NCBI RefSeq assembly: GCF_016906535.1
Contig: NC_057379.1
Span: forward strand, 2,102,230 to 2,166,229
Origin: Rhizoctonia solani
Lineage: Eukaryota; Basidiomycota; Agaricomycetes; Cantharellales; Ceratobasidiaceae
Direction: 5' to 3'
Length of the DNA stretch: 64,000 bases
Part shown: positions 23,449 through 33,972 of the stretch, piece after piece
Position numbering within the stretch: the first letter of the stretch is position 1
Layout: each line of letters opens with the position of its first letter
Made by a program: the position numbers and the translations under genes
The notes under the pieces: model-generated
Database searches by the model: none
What the model was told of the DNA's origin: nothing
What the model saw: the letters and a program-made list of their open reading frames with translations, nothing else

Positions 23449-26400
23449 CTGCCCCCCCTCTAAGGGCCTTGGCAGCGCCGAGGGCCTTCTTTCTCATTTC
23501 TTCTTTGTATTTTTTCAAAATTTTCCCCGCATTTTTGAGGTTCTCCTGGGGCTCCCACGTGTTATCTTCTGGTCCGTAGCCCTTCCATTTGACTCTGAAG
23601 AACCATTTTCCGTTCCGTTCTTCCATGTCCGTTATCCCTTCCACTTTGTATTCCTCTTCCCCGTCCACGGTGACTGGAGGGGGGCGATTTTCAAAGGTGC
23701 GCTTTTTGTCCCTCTTGACCTTAGATAAGAGTCCCACATAGAAAACGTTATGGATCCGCATGGTTGGCGGAAGTTCCAAGCGGTAAGCCCTGTCGGAGAT
23801 TTTCTCGGTTACCTTGAAGGGGCCTAGGCGTTGTTCAGTTAGCTTTGGACTAAGGGTCTTCAGCTTCACATTCTTGGCGTCCAGCCAGGCTTCTTCCCCG
23901 ATTTCGAATTCAAGTGGTTTACCTGCTTCTCCGGCTACCATGCGTGTCTTTGATTGCCGGAGTGCCGCCTCTATTTCCCGCCATTGTTCCTCCATTTGAG
24001 TTGCCAGATTATCTGCCTTGGGGACATCCGTTGGGACGTTACTTGGAGTCAAGGAAGGTTCCCAGCCGTAAAGTGCTTTGAAGGGAGATTTGCCTGTTGA
24101 GCTGTGTACCGCGTTGTTGTAGGCAAATTCCGCCATTGGTAGCCACTTGACCCAGTCTTTCTGGTTTACCCCTGAGTACGCCCGTAAAAAGTGTTCCACC
24201 GTGGGGTTCACGCGTTCTGTTTGCCCGTTGCTTTGAGGATGGTAGGCCAAAGAGAAGTGGGGGTCTATCCCCAGGCGTTGGTACAGCGCCTTCAGGAATT
24301 TGTTATTAAAAACCCGTCCGCGGTCTGATATTGTCTTCTCCGGCATGCCGTAATGCTTCCACACATGGCGTAGAAATAGATCTGCAAGTTCCGGGGCCTT
24401 GAGCTTCTTGGAGCACTCTACTAGGATCACATACTTAGTAAAACTATCCACAATGACCAGGATAGAATCACAGTTTCCGTCTTTGGGTAGGTCTACTATC
24501 ATGTCGTATGACACATGTTGCCACGGGCGTGATGGGAGTTCTAAAGGCTGAGGCGGGATCGACGCGTACTTGGGTTTCCGAATCCGTTGACAGGTTTCAC
24601 ATGAGTCAACGTGCCAGTATGTATCTGCACGGATGCCGGGCCAGTAGTAAGTTCTGGATACTAGTTCTAGAGTCCTTTGTCTGCCTGGATGGCCCGCCAA
24701 CGGACTATCGTGGAAGATATTGAGCAGATCCGTCCTCAAGGTCCCTACGTCCGGTACTACAATCCGTCCTTGATAAAACAACAGTCCAGCCTCCATTTCA
24801 TAATCCTTGAACGCGCGTTTGATGGAGGGTGGTGCCTTGGACTTGTTTTGTAAGAATTGGAGAATCTCTTCCAGGGACTCGTCCTGGTCCAGGCTTGACT
24901 TGATACGCCTTTGTAGCTCTTTTTCTGGTAGAACTAGTGCCAAGTTGGCAAAGACGGGGTCGGGCAGCATTGTTTGGTCGGCAGGCGGAATATTGGCATG
25001 GTCGGCGCGGCGGGACAGGGCATCTGGTTTGCCAGACTGCTTGCCAGGGCAATAGACTATTTGGAAATTGTAGCCAGCTAGTAAAAGGTGCCACCTTGCA
25101 TGACGACGGTTGAAGGTTTGGGATTCTTTCCAGTACTCTAAGTTCCTGTGATTGGTGAATACCGTTATGGGGTGGACCGTTCCTTCCAGGAAGATTCGCC
25201 AATATTCAAAGGAGCGGATGATCGCAAGGAGTTCCTTGTTGTGGGTGTTGTAGTTCTGTTTGGCACCTTTGAATGATTCTGACAAGAAACCTAGGGGATG
25301 TAGGCGACCATCCTCTTGGCGTTGGCTTAGTATAGAGCCCAGTGCTGCGCCAGAGGCATCTGTTTCGAGAAAGTATGGTTTGGCAGGGTTGGCATGGCAG
25401 AGTACCGGGGCACTAGTGATGGCATCCTTCAAGTTTTGGAAGGCTTCCTGTTCCCTAGTTTCCCATTTCCATGGCGTATCTTTCTTCACCAGGTTGTGCA
25501 GTGGCCGGGCTATGTGACTAAAATTGGCAACAAAGCGGCGCAGGAAATTGGCAAAGCCTAGGAACGATTGTACTTCCTTGACTTTGGTGGGCGTAGGCCA
25601 TTCTTGGACTGCCTGGATTTTGAGCTTATCCAGGCTGAATCCCTTATCCAATACAATTATTCCTAAATACTCCACTGATGTGACGTGGAATGTACACTTG
25701 GATGCCTTACAGAACAATTGGTTCTCCATTAAGCGTCGTAGGACTTCATGGACGTGCTGGGTATGGGTTGCGTCATCCTTTGAGTAGATTAGGATATCAT
25801 CAAGGTAGATGATGACGCATACATCCAATAAATCCTTGAACAGTTCGTTCATGAAGTGTTGGAAGGCCGCGGGAGCATTAGTCAAGCCAAAGGTCATAAC
25901 CAGGGATTCGTATAGGCCATATTTGGTGCAGAAAGCCGTTTTCCATTCGTCACCTTCTTTAACACGGACGTTATTGTAACCCCATCTTAGGTCTAGCTTG
26001 GTGAAGACCTTGGCACCGCAAAGCTGGGCCATGAGGTCATCTGGACGGGGTAGCGGGTAAACGTTCTTCTTTGTCCAGTTGTTCAGGCGACGATAGTCTA
26101 CTACGAGTCAACAGGAACCATCCTTTTTGGGCACGAACATAACCGGGGAGCTGATTGGTGATTTACTGGGTCGGATTTTCCCAGCCTTGAGCTTGTCCCT
26201 GAGCCAGTCCTTGAGTGTAGCGGATTCGGCATCAGTCATGCTATAAAGGGGGGAGTTCAGGGGTCCTTCTTCCGTAAGTTCAATACCAATATCGTAGTGT
26301 CTATGAGGGGGAAGTTTATTGAATTCTTCTTCCCCAAATACCTTTGCATATTGATGGTACTTGGAGGGTACTCCTTCAAGGGGTGTCTTGTCAGCTTCCT

Positions 26401-26887
26401 CCTCTTCAGCAATGGCTATGTGTTCCGGGGGCGTGTGAGGGAATGAGAGGGTGCGCGAGTTCCAATCGATTTCGGGATTATGATTCTCTAACCATTTAAT
26501 TCCTAGGATGGCAGCGTGTGATCCAGTATTGCAAATCAGGAAGGTTTCCGTCATGCGTTTACCATCAAATAGGAAGGTTAGGTGGACCTTCTTCCAAATC
26601 TTTCCAGCCTGGGGGCTCGATCCATCGAGCATAGTAACAGTACGGGGTTGTGGTAGGTCTATTAGAGGGAGGCGGAGTAGTTCCGCTGTACGGGGGTGTA
26701 AGAAGGATGAGGTGGCGCCTGAGTCTATCAGGACTTCTAAGTGATCCGCTTGTTTCTCTGGTTTGATGGAAATAGTGAAGAGGGGGGAGATTCTATTGTG
26801 GCTATTTGATATATTACATATTTCCGAGACAAAACCAGAGTCCTTGGGGTCCTTGCGCGCGGCAGCAGGTACCCTTACTCTTTTCCC
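23441..26887 (-). pseudogene. E2 pol polyprotein, one nonsense codon
   Basis: Entered by -1 frameshift at 26881-26887. Domains in order: protease [10 protein letters not shown] (about 26715-26730), RT with LDLRWGYNNVRVKEGDEW and the active-site box [11 protein letters not shown], RNase H (ETDASGAALGS), integrase with HHCC finger and D,D,E core (YDMIVDLP, SDRGRVFNNKF, GQTERVN), and chromodomain (RVKWKGYGPEDNTWEP). A TGA at 26108-26110 lies in the RT 'DGSRRLVVDYR' region. E1 keeps CGT CGA there and E2 has TGT TGA, a direct C-to-T pair. RT, RNase H and integrase catalytic residues are otherwise present. It ends with a TAG inside the 3' LTR. Confidence 0.93.
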
Positions 26888-28224
26888 GATTGGTACTCGG
26901 AGTCTTCGCCAATCTTGGCGGTTTCCTTGGCTTTCCCTTTGTCCTCAGTAGGGGTAGCCTTCCAGCCCGTGCGGCATTCCGCGAACTTGTGGCCCATTTT
27001 GCCGCACTTGATGCAGGCGCCAGCGGCACGGCGGCGATTTCTTTCCTCCTCTGACACAAAATTGGGGTCGTCGGAGAGTTTCTTCAAACCGGTACTTGAT
27101 TGGCCGGTACTCGTTCCCCTTGCGGGGTTGGGTTGCTTGCTAGACTTATTATCCCTTGGCGGGTGGCTAGCACGCTCTTCTTGGAGAGCGTTGTCAATAA
27201 CAAGTGCTGCGTTTTGCAGCTCGAGGAGTGTTCGGGGGCGATGTTTGCGGGTAGCAATTTGGCGGCTGACCTCCCAGTGGAGGCCGCGGGCAAACTGGCC
27301 TTGGAGGGCCGCGTCGTTCCAGTCCAGTTCCATGGCTAAGGTTCTGAACTTTGTGATGTAGTCCGCGCATGTGCCGGACTGGGTAAGGGTGGTGATCTTC
27401 CGCTCGGCGGCCCTTGTGGCGTCAGGGTCGCCGAATGCTGCCAGGAACTCCAATTTGAATCCCTTGACCGTTTGGATGATAGCCCGGTGTGACCCAAGCT
27501 GGTCAAGGTGAGGGTGCGCCCATGCTCCCGCAGAATCCTTCATATTCATTAGGAGGAAGGACAGGACTTCTTGGTCCATGGGAAACATACGCGCATTGAG
27601 CCGGGTCCATGCCAGCATCCTTGTGAGCCATTGCTTGGCTTCACTCCCAATCTTGCCTGTATAGGCATCTGGGTGGTCTACTTTGACCGGGGCTGGATAG
27701 GCGGCAACTGGAGCCGGAGGGAGAGGGGCAGATGCTCCGATGGGGGATCGGAGACGCGGAGATGGAGGGGGAGAAGGGACTCGCGGGGGTATGGCCCTCT
27801 GGGGGGCTGGCTGGGCAAAGCTGGGAAGCCCTTTTGGTTGCTTGGGCCAGAAGGAGGGGCCACTAACCAATCCAATAGGCTCGGTTTTTGGTAGGGGTTG
27901 TGGCGTTGCTTCCACAACCGGGGGCTTGGTTTCTGGGGTCCTTGGACCATGGAGCTGGAGGCTTTGAAGCCCATCCTTGACAACATCGACGGTTTGAGAT
28001 ATGTTCTCGACGTTGGTTTGGGTTTCGATCCCAGTTTCTTTGACTTCCTCGAGCTTCCTTTTGAGGTTCTCGACTTGGCTGAGGAGTCCAAGGAGGAGGC
28101 GGGTAACCCGCTCAAGGGAGACTTCCCCAAGTTCGATAGGGGCGGTTGTCGGAAGTCGGGGTCCCAGGTCTCTCGGATCGAAAGGGGACTGGGCTTGAGA
28201 GGAAGTCCGGGAGCGGGTTGCCAT
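26875..28224 (-). CDS. E2 Gag-like capsid/nucleocapsid protein
   Basis: 449 aa from the ATG at 28224 (MATRSRTSSQAQ); the upstream frame is open but lacks an ATG. It has a Pro-rich N-terminal half, a capsid-like retrotransposon gag domain (KQWLTRMLAWTRLNARMF, FLAAFGDPDATRAAERKI), then a CCHC knuckle CIKCGKMGHKFAEC and a Lys/Glu-rich tail. The protein would form the cytoplasmic virus-like particle and bind element RNA. The stop follows the slippery heptamer by two codons. No internal stop seen. Confidence 0.92.
   Translation of the reverse strand: MATRSRTSSQAQSPFDPRDLGPRLPTTAPIELGEVSLERVTRLLLGLLSQVENLKRKLEEVKETGIETQTNVENISQTVDVVKDGLQSLQLHGPRTPETKPPVVEATPQPLPKTEPIGLVSGPSFWPKQPKGLPSFAQPAPQRAIPPRVPSPPPSPRLRSPIGASAPLPPAPVAAYPAPVKVDHPDAYTGKIGSEAKQWLTRMLAWTRLNARMFPMDQEVLSFLLMNMKDSAGAWAHPHLDQLGSHRAIIQTVKGFKLEFLAAFGDPDATRAAERKITTLTQSGTCADYITKFRTLAMELDWNDAALQGQFARGLHWEVSRQIATRKHRPRTLLELQNAALVIDNALQEERASHPPRDNKSSKQPNPARGTSTGQSSTGLKKLSDDPNFVSEEERNRRRAAGACIKCGKMGHKFAECRTGWKATPTEDKGKAKETAKIGEDSEYQSGKE
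26881..26887 (-). promoter_or_regulatory. E2 -1 ribosomal frameshift heptamer
   Basis: In the gag frame the minus strand reads TC G GGA AAA GAG TAA. The heptamer G GGA AAA has the X XXY YYZ form two codons before the gag stop. pol is open in the -1 frame from this point (GKR.RVPAAARKDPKDSG). Confidence 0.75.
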
Positions 28225-28692
28225 GGTAGGTGGGGGATAGGAGCGGCCAGCGTGGGAGGATGCCCGCAAGGACAAGCGAGTGGGAGTACGGGAAGTAATG
28301 GTGGGATAGGGGTACTAGTAGATGCCTGTGTCAGGACTTATGAGCGCTTTATTGCGTAGTACGCTAAGAGCCTGCGTCAAACAACCTAGCGTTGAACAGT
28401 AAGTGTAACTAATCACTGCCGTGGGCGGGCGTGATGTAGTACCTAGTCTCTGCAAGCGGGTGTATCTGCTGTCTGGCTCCGCTGGCAAAAGGTGCGGCAA
28501 CCGTGTGGTATGCGGGGGATAGGAATATCCTGCCTTATAGCAATTTCCTACTACGTGGGGGTGGGGGAGTTTTGATTATTATCTCCCGCAAGGTGGCCCC
28601 AATCACGTGATTTCGGTCGTGCTAGTACAGGTATTCTTCTCCGGGGTTGAGTCTTAGTAGTGGGTGTTCAGAACGGTTTGCAACCGACGTAA
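28225..28692 (-). other. E2 untranslated leader
   Basis: About 470 bp between the 5' LTR/PBS and the gag ATG. Contains an ATCACGTGAT palindrome near 28606. No open frame of note. Confidence 0.6.
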
Positions 28693-28706
28693 GGTTGATT
28701 ACCTAG
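28693..28706 (-). other. E2 primer-binding site, self-priming type
   Basis: The leader adjoining the 5' LTR reads GGTAATCAACC on the coding strand. It is complementary, with one mismatch, to LTR sequence just downstream of the TATA box (23115-23125; 28957-28967). Confidence 0.6.
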
Positions 28707-29290
28707 TGTCCTAGACGTCTGTAAGGACGTCGAGGAGGAAGGCGCTTGCGGCCGGATGTATCTAAGTAGAAGACCGCGTAAGGCGGCAGCAAGCTATCCT
28801 ACGGCGACGACCAGTTATACTACGATGACCAAGGCCGTAAGGGCGATGGCCAGCTATGTAACTACAGCAAGAAAGCCGCTTAAGGCGGTGTGGACTAAGT
28901 AGCTAAGTGGGTTACTGGGCTTAAGGCCCTTGTACAGTAATGGGGATGCGACAAGAGGTAATTGACCTGGGTGTTACCATGGTCGGTTGGCCTCCTTATA
29001 TATTCTACAGAGTGACTAATTACAAATACATCATATCAAATATCTAATCCAATAAGAACCCCGCTCTGCAGTCGGCCTTACTCATGCATACGTGTCACTG
29101 ACGTGTCATAGTGATGTCATCAGGTGGAGGTGGCTACGTATGCTGAGGTAAGCGCGGAAGGGGACGTGGCTCGGCGCTTAGCGTATGATATAAGCGCCGA
29201 GGTCACGTGATCGAAAATGTTGTCCGTTTGCTTTTGTTTAAATTCGAGAAAATGGGAATAGATTCCCTGGTATCAAGTGTGTCTACAACA
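28707..29290 (-). repeat. E2 5' LTR
   Basis: 584 bp. Holds TATA (coding TATATAAGG), a TCACGTGA box in U3 and a decayed TGACGTCA region. Confidence 0.95.
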
Positions 29291-30423
29291 GACATGCTCC
29301 GTGTGAGATGCGTCATCCTTAGAATAAATTAGGATGTCATCGAGGTAAATGATGACGCATATGTCCAGTAAATCCTTGAATAGTTCATTCATGAAGTGCT
29401 GGAAAGCGGCAGGAGCGTTTGTCAGACCAAAAGTCATGACCAGGGATTTGTAGAGGCCGTACTTGGTTTGGAAGGCCGTCTTCCATTTGTCACCTTCTTT
29501 AACACGGACGTTATTGTAACCCCACCTTAGGTCTAGTTTGGTGAAGACCTTGGCACCACGGAGTTGGGCCATGAGGTCATCTGGGCGGGGTAACGGGTAG
29601 ACATTCTTCTTTGTCCGGTTGTTCAGGCAACGATAGTCTACCACAAGTCGACGGGAGCCATCCTTTTTGGGCACAAACATAACGGGGGAACTTATTGACA
29701 ATTTGCTGGGGCGGATCTTTCCGGCCTTGAGTCTGTCCCTGAGCCAGTCCTTGAGTGTGGCAGACTCAGCATTGGTCATGCTATATAGGGGCAAGTTTAG
29801 GGGGCCTTCTTTGGTAAGTTCAATCCCTATGTCGTAGTGTCGGTGAGGGGGAAGCTTATTAAATTCTTCTTCCCCGAATACCTTGGCGTATGGGTGGTAT
29901 TTGGGAGGTACTCCTTTAAGTGGGTCTTTGTCAGCTTCCTCCTCTTCAGCAATAGCCATGTGTTCTGGTGGTGTGTGGGGAAGGACAGTGTGCAGGAATT
30001 CCAGTCAATTTCCGGATTGTGGGCATCCAACCATTTTAACCCTAAGATGGCGGCGTGAGACCCTGTGTTACAAATGAGGAAGGTCTCAGTCATACGTTTG
30101 CCATCAAAGGAGAAGGTTAGGTTAGCCTTCTTCCAGATTTTACCAGCCTGGGGGCTCGACCCATTGAGCATAGTGACGGTGCAGGGTAGGGGGAGATCTA
30201 TGAGTGGGAGGCGGAGTGATTCCGCGGTTCGTGGGTGCATGAAGGAGGAGGTGGCGCCTGAATCAATCAGGACTTCTAATTGTTCCGCTTTTCTTTCTGG
30301 TGTGATTGGAATTGTGAAGAGGGGTGAGATTCTATTCGAGCTTCTAGATATATTACAAATTTCAACACAACCAGAGTCCTTAGGGTCCTTGCGCGCGGCA
30401 GCAGGTACCCTTAGTCTTTTCCC
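29291..30423 (-). pseudogene. E1 pol, 5' part: protease and RT N-terminal half
   Basis: Entered by -1 frameshift at 30417-30423. Protease [13 protein letters not shown] is present (about 30245-30275). One nucleotide is missing near 29978, where E2 reads SFPHTPPEHIAIAEEEE, so the frame shifts. RT then continues in the new frame with DGSRRLVVDYRCLN, LDLRWGYNNVRVKEGDKW and [11 protein letters not shown]. It is cut at the E2 insertion (GACAT). Confidence 0.92.
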
Positions 30424-31763
30424 GATTTGGGTCCAGATTCTTCGCCGATCTTGGCGGCTTCCTTCTTGACACCTTCCTCCTTGGGTGTGGCTTTCCAGCC
30501 AGTGCGGCATTCCGCAAATTTATGGCCTGCCTTACCGCATTTGATGCAGAGGCCTTTGGCCCTGCGGCGGTTCCGTTCCTCCTCGGAGACAAAATTGGGA
30601 TTGCTGGAGAGGCGTCCTGGTCTTGTGGCCTGTTGGCCGGTACTTGCCCCCCTATTGGGGGTGGAGGAAGTTCCAGACTTACTACCCTTAGGCGGGTGGC
30701 TGGCACGCTCCTCGCGGAGGGCGTTGTCAATGACCAGGGCTGCGTTCTGCAGCTCCAGGAGGGTAGTTGGGCGCCGCTCTTGGGTGGCGATGAGGCGGCT
30801 GACCTCCCAGTGGAGGCCTCATGCAAATTGCCCACAGAGGGCGGCGTCGTTCCAATCCAGGTCCATGGCGATGGTCCTGAATTTTGTGATATACTCAGCA
30901 CAGGTGCCTGTCTGAGTGAGGTGGGTGATCTGCCGCTCAGCGGCTTGCGTAGCATCCGGGTTACCAAATGCGGCCAAGAACTCCGTCCTGAAGTTGTCGA
31001 CCAATTGGATTAGGGCCCTGTGGGACCCTAGTTGGTCAAGATGGGGGTGGGCCCAGGCTCCTGCCACGTCCTTCATATTCATAAGGAGGAATGACAGGAC
31101 CTCCTGATCGGTTGGGAACATCCTCTGGTTTAGACGTACCCATGCCAACATCCGCGTGAGCCATTGGCGGGCTTTGTTCCCTATTTTCCCTGTATAGGCG
31201 TCAGGGTGGTCTACCTTGACAGGGGTTTGATAAGCGGCTACAGGGGCCGCTGGTTGTGGGACTTGGGGGGAACAGAGGCGGATAGGCAAAGGTGGAGGGG
31301 GAGTATGGACTTGCAGGGGAGCTCGGACGGGAGTTGGTTGCGCGAAGGCGGGGGGAGCTTTGGAGGGGACGGCCCAGGAGACGAGGGGCGCACTAGGCGC
31401 TGGAAAAGTGTCGGTTTTGGGTAGGGGCCTGGGCGTGGCCTTGACTGCCGGAGGTTTCCGGTCTTCTGGTGTGTGGGGGGCTCCACCCCTAGCCTTGATG
31501 CAAGTGAGGGTTTGATCAACTGCGCCCATCCAGTCTTGGGCTTCCTTTGCTGCTTCTTTTGTTTCTTTGAGTTCCCGCTCAAGTTGGAGGATTTGATTTT
31601 GCAATCCCAGGATAAGGGAGATTGCTTGTCCAAGGGAGATTTCCCCGTAAACCTCAGGTTCAAGGCTTGATGACTCATTGGCAGTTGCCGGAAGAGTGGG
31701 TCCCAGCTCTCCTTGATTGAGAGGGGACAAGGGACGAGCGGAGCTCCGGGAGTGGGTTGCCAT
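30411..31763 (-). pseudogene. E1 Gag-like protein, nonsense-mutated
   Basis: 451-codon frame from the ATG at 31763 (MATHSRSSARPLSP) to the TAA at 30411. Same layout as E2 gag: Pro-rich N-terminus, capsid-like domain (RQWLTRMLAWVRLNQRMF, FLAAFGNPDATQAAERQI) and CCHC knuckle CIKCGKAGHKFAEC. A TGA at 30819-30821 replaces the arginine of 'QFARGLHWEV', so only the first two thirds would be made. Confidence 0.92.
30417..30423 (-). promoter_or_regulatory. E1 -1 frameshift heptamer
   Basis: The minus strand reads TC G GGA AAA GAC TAA: the same heptamer, at the same distance from the gag stop, as in E2, E4 and E5. Confidence 0.75.
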
Positions 31764-32243
31764 CTCATGGGGATAAGAGCGGCCTTGGTGGGAAGCGGTG
31801 CGCTGGGAAGCGCGGGAGGAAGCGCAAGAGGGGGTGCGGGAAGTAATGATGGGCAATATGGGAGAGGGGGTGCCTATATCAGGACTTATGGGTTGCTTTA
31901 TTGTACTGGCGCTAAGAACTTGCGTCAACCGCCTAGCGTTGGACAGTCCCTATCAACCAATCAACTGCCGTGTACGGGCGTGATGTGGGACGGGTTTTCT
32001 GCAAGCGGGTGGATCTGCTGACTAGTTCCGCTGACAAAAGGTGCGGTGACCGTTGGTACGCGGACAATTAGAACCCGTCTGCCTTGTAGCAATTTGGTAC
32101 TAGGTGGGACCGACGCTGGTTTGATTATTGACAGCAAAAGGCGAGTCCAATCACCTGATTTCCCTCGTGCTAGTACAGGGGGCCTTCTTGTTTGTTGGAT
32201 CTGAGTGGGAGTGCTTGGTGGGCACGGTTTGCAACCGACTTAA
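31764..32243 (-). other. E1 untranslated leader
   Basis: About 480 bp between the PBS and the gag ATG, similar in structure to the E2 leader. No supported frame. Confidence 0.55.
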
Positions 32244-32257
32244 GGTTGATTACCTAG
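32244..32257 (-). other. E1 primer-binding site, self-priming type
   Basis: Leader GGTAATCAACC is complementary with one mismatch to LTR positions 32507-32517, about 34 nt downstream of the TATA box. Confidence 0.6.
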
Positions 32258-32847
32258 TGTCCTAGACGTCTGTAAGGACGTCGAGGAGGAGGGCGCTTGC
32301 GGCCGGGTGTATCTAAGTAAAAACCGCTTAAGGCGGTGGCAAGCTATCCTACGACGACAACCAGCTATACTACGATGACCAAGGCCGTACGGGCAATGGC
32401 AAGCTATGTAAGTACAACGCAGAAGCCGCTTAAGGCGGTGTAGACTGAGTGACTAAGTGGGGTTGCTGGGCTGTAAGGCCCTTGTACAGTATGGGATGCA
32501 ACAAGAGGTAATCGACCTGGGTGTTACCATGGTTGGTTGGCCTCCTTATATATTACAGAGGTGAACTATTTACAAATACAATATATGCAATACTATAACC
32601 AATAAGAACCCCGCTCCGCAGTTGGCCTTACTCATGCATACGTGTCACTGACGTGTCATAGTGATGTCACCAGGTGGAGATGGCTACGTGTGCTGAGTGC
32701 TGAGGTAAGCGCGGAAGGGGACGTGGCTTGGCGCTTAGCGTATGATATAAGCGCCAAAGTCACGTGATCAAAAATGTTGTCCGTTTGCCTTCGTTTAAAA
32801 TCGAGAAAATGGGAATAAATTCCCTGGTATTGAGTGTGTCTACAACA
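32258..32847 (-). repeat. E1 5' LTR
   Basis: 590 bp. TATA box at about 32545-32554. U3 carries a TCACGTGA box near 32760. Confidence 0.95.
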
Positions 32848-32852
32848 CCAAT

Positions 32853-33972
32853 CAATACCGTTAAAGGAAGCAGTTTTCAGCTAAGGCATTACCCATATTA
32901 GGCATCTCAGCCGTATTCAATCTTTGGCTGTCTGTATCTACATTTGATTCTCTCAAGTGGGAACCCCCACAGCCAAAATTAACTGATGACAGTCAGATTG
33001 CAGATTGTTTGAGCTAAGATAAATGCGGGGGTAAATTAAGTTTCAGTGCAAGGCTTGGATCATCTTGGAACAATTCCCCGTGCCTTAGAATCTTGTATAA
33101 AATATGTTCTTTTCTTTTGAAGGCTTGATGAACAACAACCGTGGATGTTCACTCAATTGTCGGTTTCAAGAATTCATTTTGTTTTTAATCAATTCTATCA
33201 TGTGGCGGAATAAGGTTTGTCACCTTATTAAGATCCAATGTTTCCTTCCTAACTTTGTTACTCACCTTTCCACAATTGGAGAAATGCTGCTCACGTCATG
33301 CTGGACGCTTGCACGCAAATACTTTATCAGCAGTGCTTGCAGAAAAAAGTGCAATATTGGGTTCAATAGTTCCATTGTTGAAAGGCTTGCGTCAAGACCT
33401 AAGGTACTGGTCTTAAGGGTTGTGGCGCACCGCTGGTGCCAACATTTGACAGGCACATTCTAGAACAGGCACTATGGCAGCTCAAATTAAACAGTCTCTT
33501 TTGTCAAGTTCCGCAGTCCGGTAGTGAAACACAGCCTATTGAGTACAGAAACGCAAGACAGACACACCCAACCCTGGTAAATGATATCCATGCGCAGACC
33601 ATTATGAGCAATCACACAACCTTGATGCAACATGTGATCAGCAGTGCGGGGACATGCAATCAATGCTGATCTTGGTTTGACATGAGATTTGCCATGTATT
33701 TCATGGCAACAGGTGATACGGTATCATGGTTTAATCAATCAGGATTTCGCATGGCTGACTGCTCTTATGTTTGTACCTGAGGCCGTGGATATGACAATCA
33801 GTCTTGGTAAATTCCTTTTGACCAATAACATTATTTGTGCAGTCGTTCATCTGATTTTAGTTTGACTGATTATAAGTACTCTGAAGCTCACAGAAGACCA
33901 TCTAACTAACGGGTTTTACCTTGAAACCAACTTCTCTCCTCTTGATCTTTGTACCTTCTGCTTTTCTCAACC
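32853..33972. other. 5' flank of gene D
   Basis: About 1.1 kb with no supported gene. Short open frames on both strands (33104-33463, 33262-33456) lack recognisable content. 33840-33972 is AT-rich, then CT-rich just before the ATG, as in fungal promoters. This is the right half of the original SNF2-D divergent promoter. Confidence 0.5.

Larger units (their letters stand above)
22865..29290 (-). mobile_element. Ty3/gypsy chromovirus E2 (nested in E1)
   Basis: A full-length element of 6426 bp with LTRs 22865-23448 and 28707-29290 (584 bp each). The TSD GACAT is at 22860-22864 and 29291-29295. It sits in the RT coding region of E1 in the same orientation. The LTRs differ at about 5 sites, 4 of them CpG transitions, so E2 is younger than E1, as nesting requires. 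gag is open. pol has a single visible lesion, a TGA at 26108-26110, making this the best-preserved autonomous-type copy in the window. Confidence 0.96.
19968..32847 (-). mobile_element. Ty3/gypsy chromovirus E1 (outer element of nest 1)
   Basis: Two 590-bp LTRs (19968-20557 and 32258-32847) are flanked by CCAAT (19963-19967 and 32848-32852). Element order on the minus strand is 5' LTR, leader, gag, pol (protease, RT, RNase H, integrase, chromodomain), PPT, 3' LTR. Its RT region is interrupted by E2. Without E2 and one GACAT copy it is about 6.45 kb. The LTRs differ at 10 positions by eye, 9 of them CpG transitions. E1 is dead: it has a TGA in gag, a 1-nt loss between protease and RT, an integrase D-to-N change, and the E2 insertion. 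Confidence 0.95.
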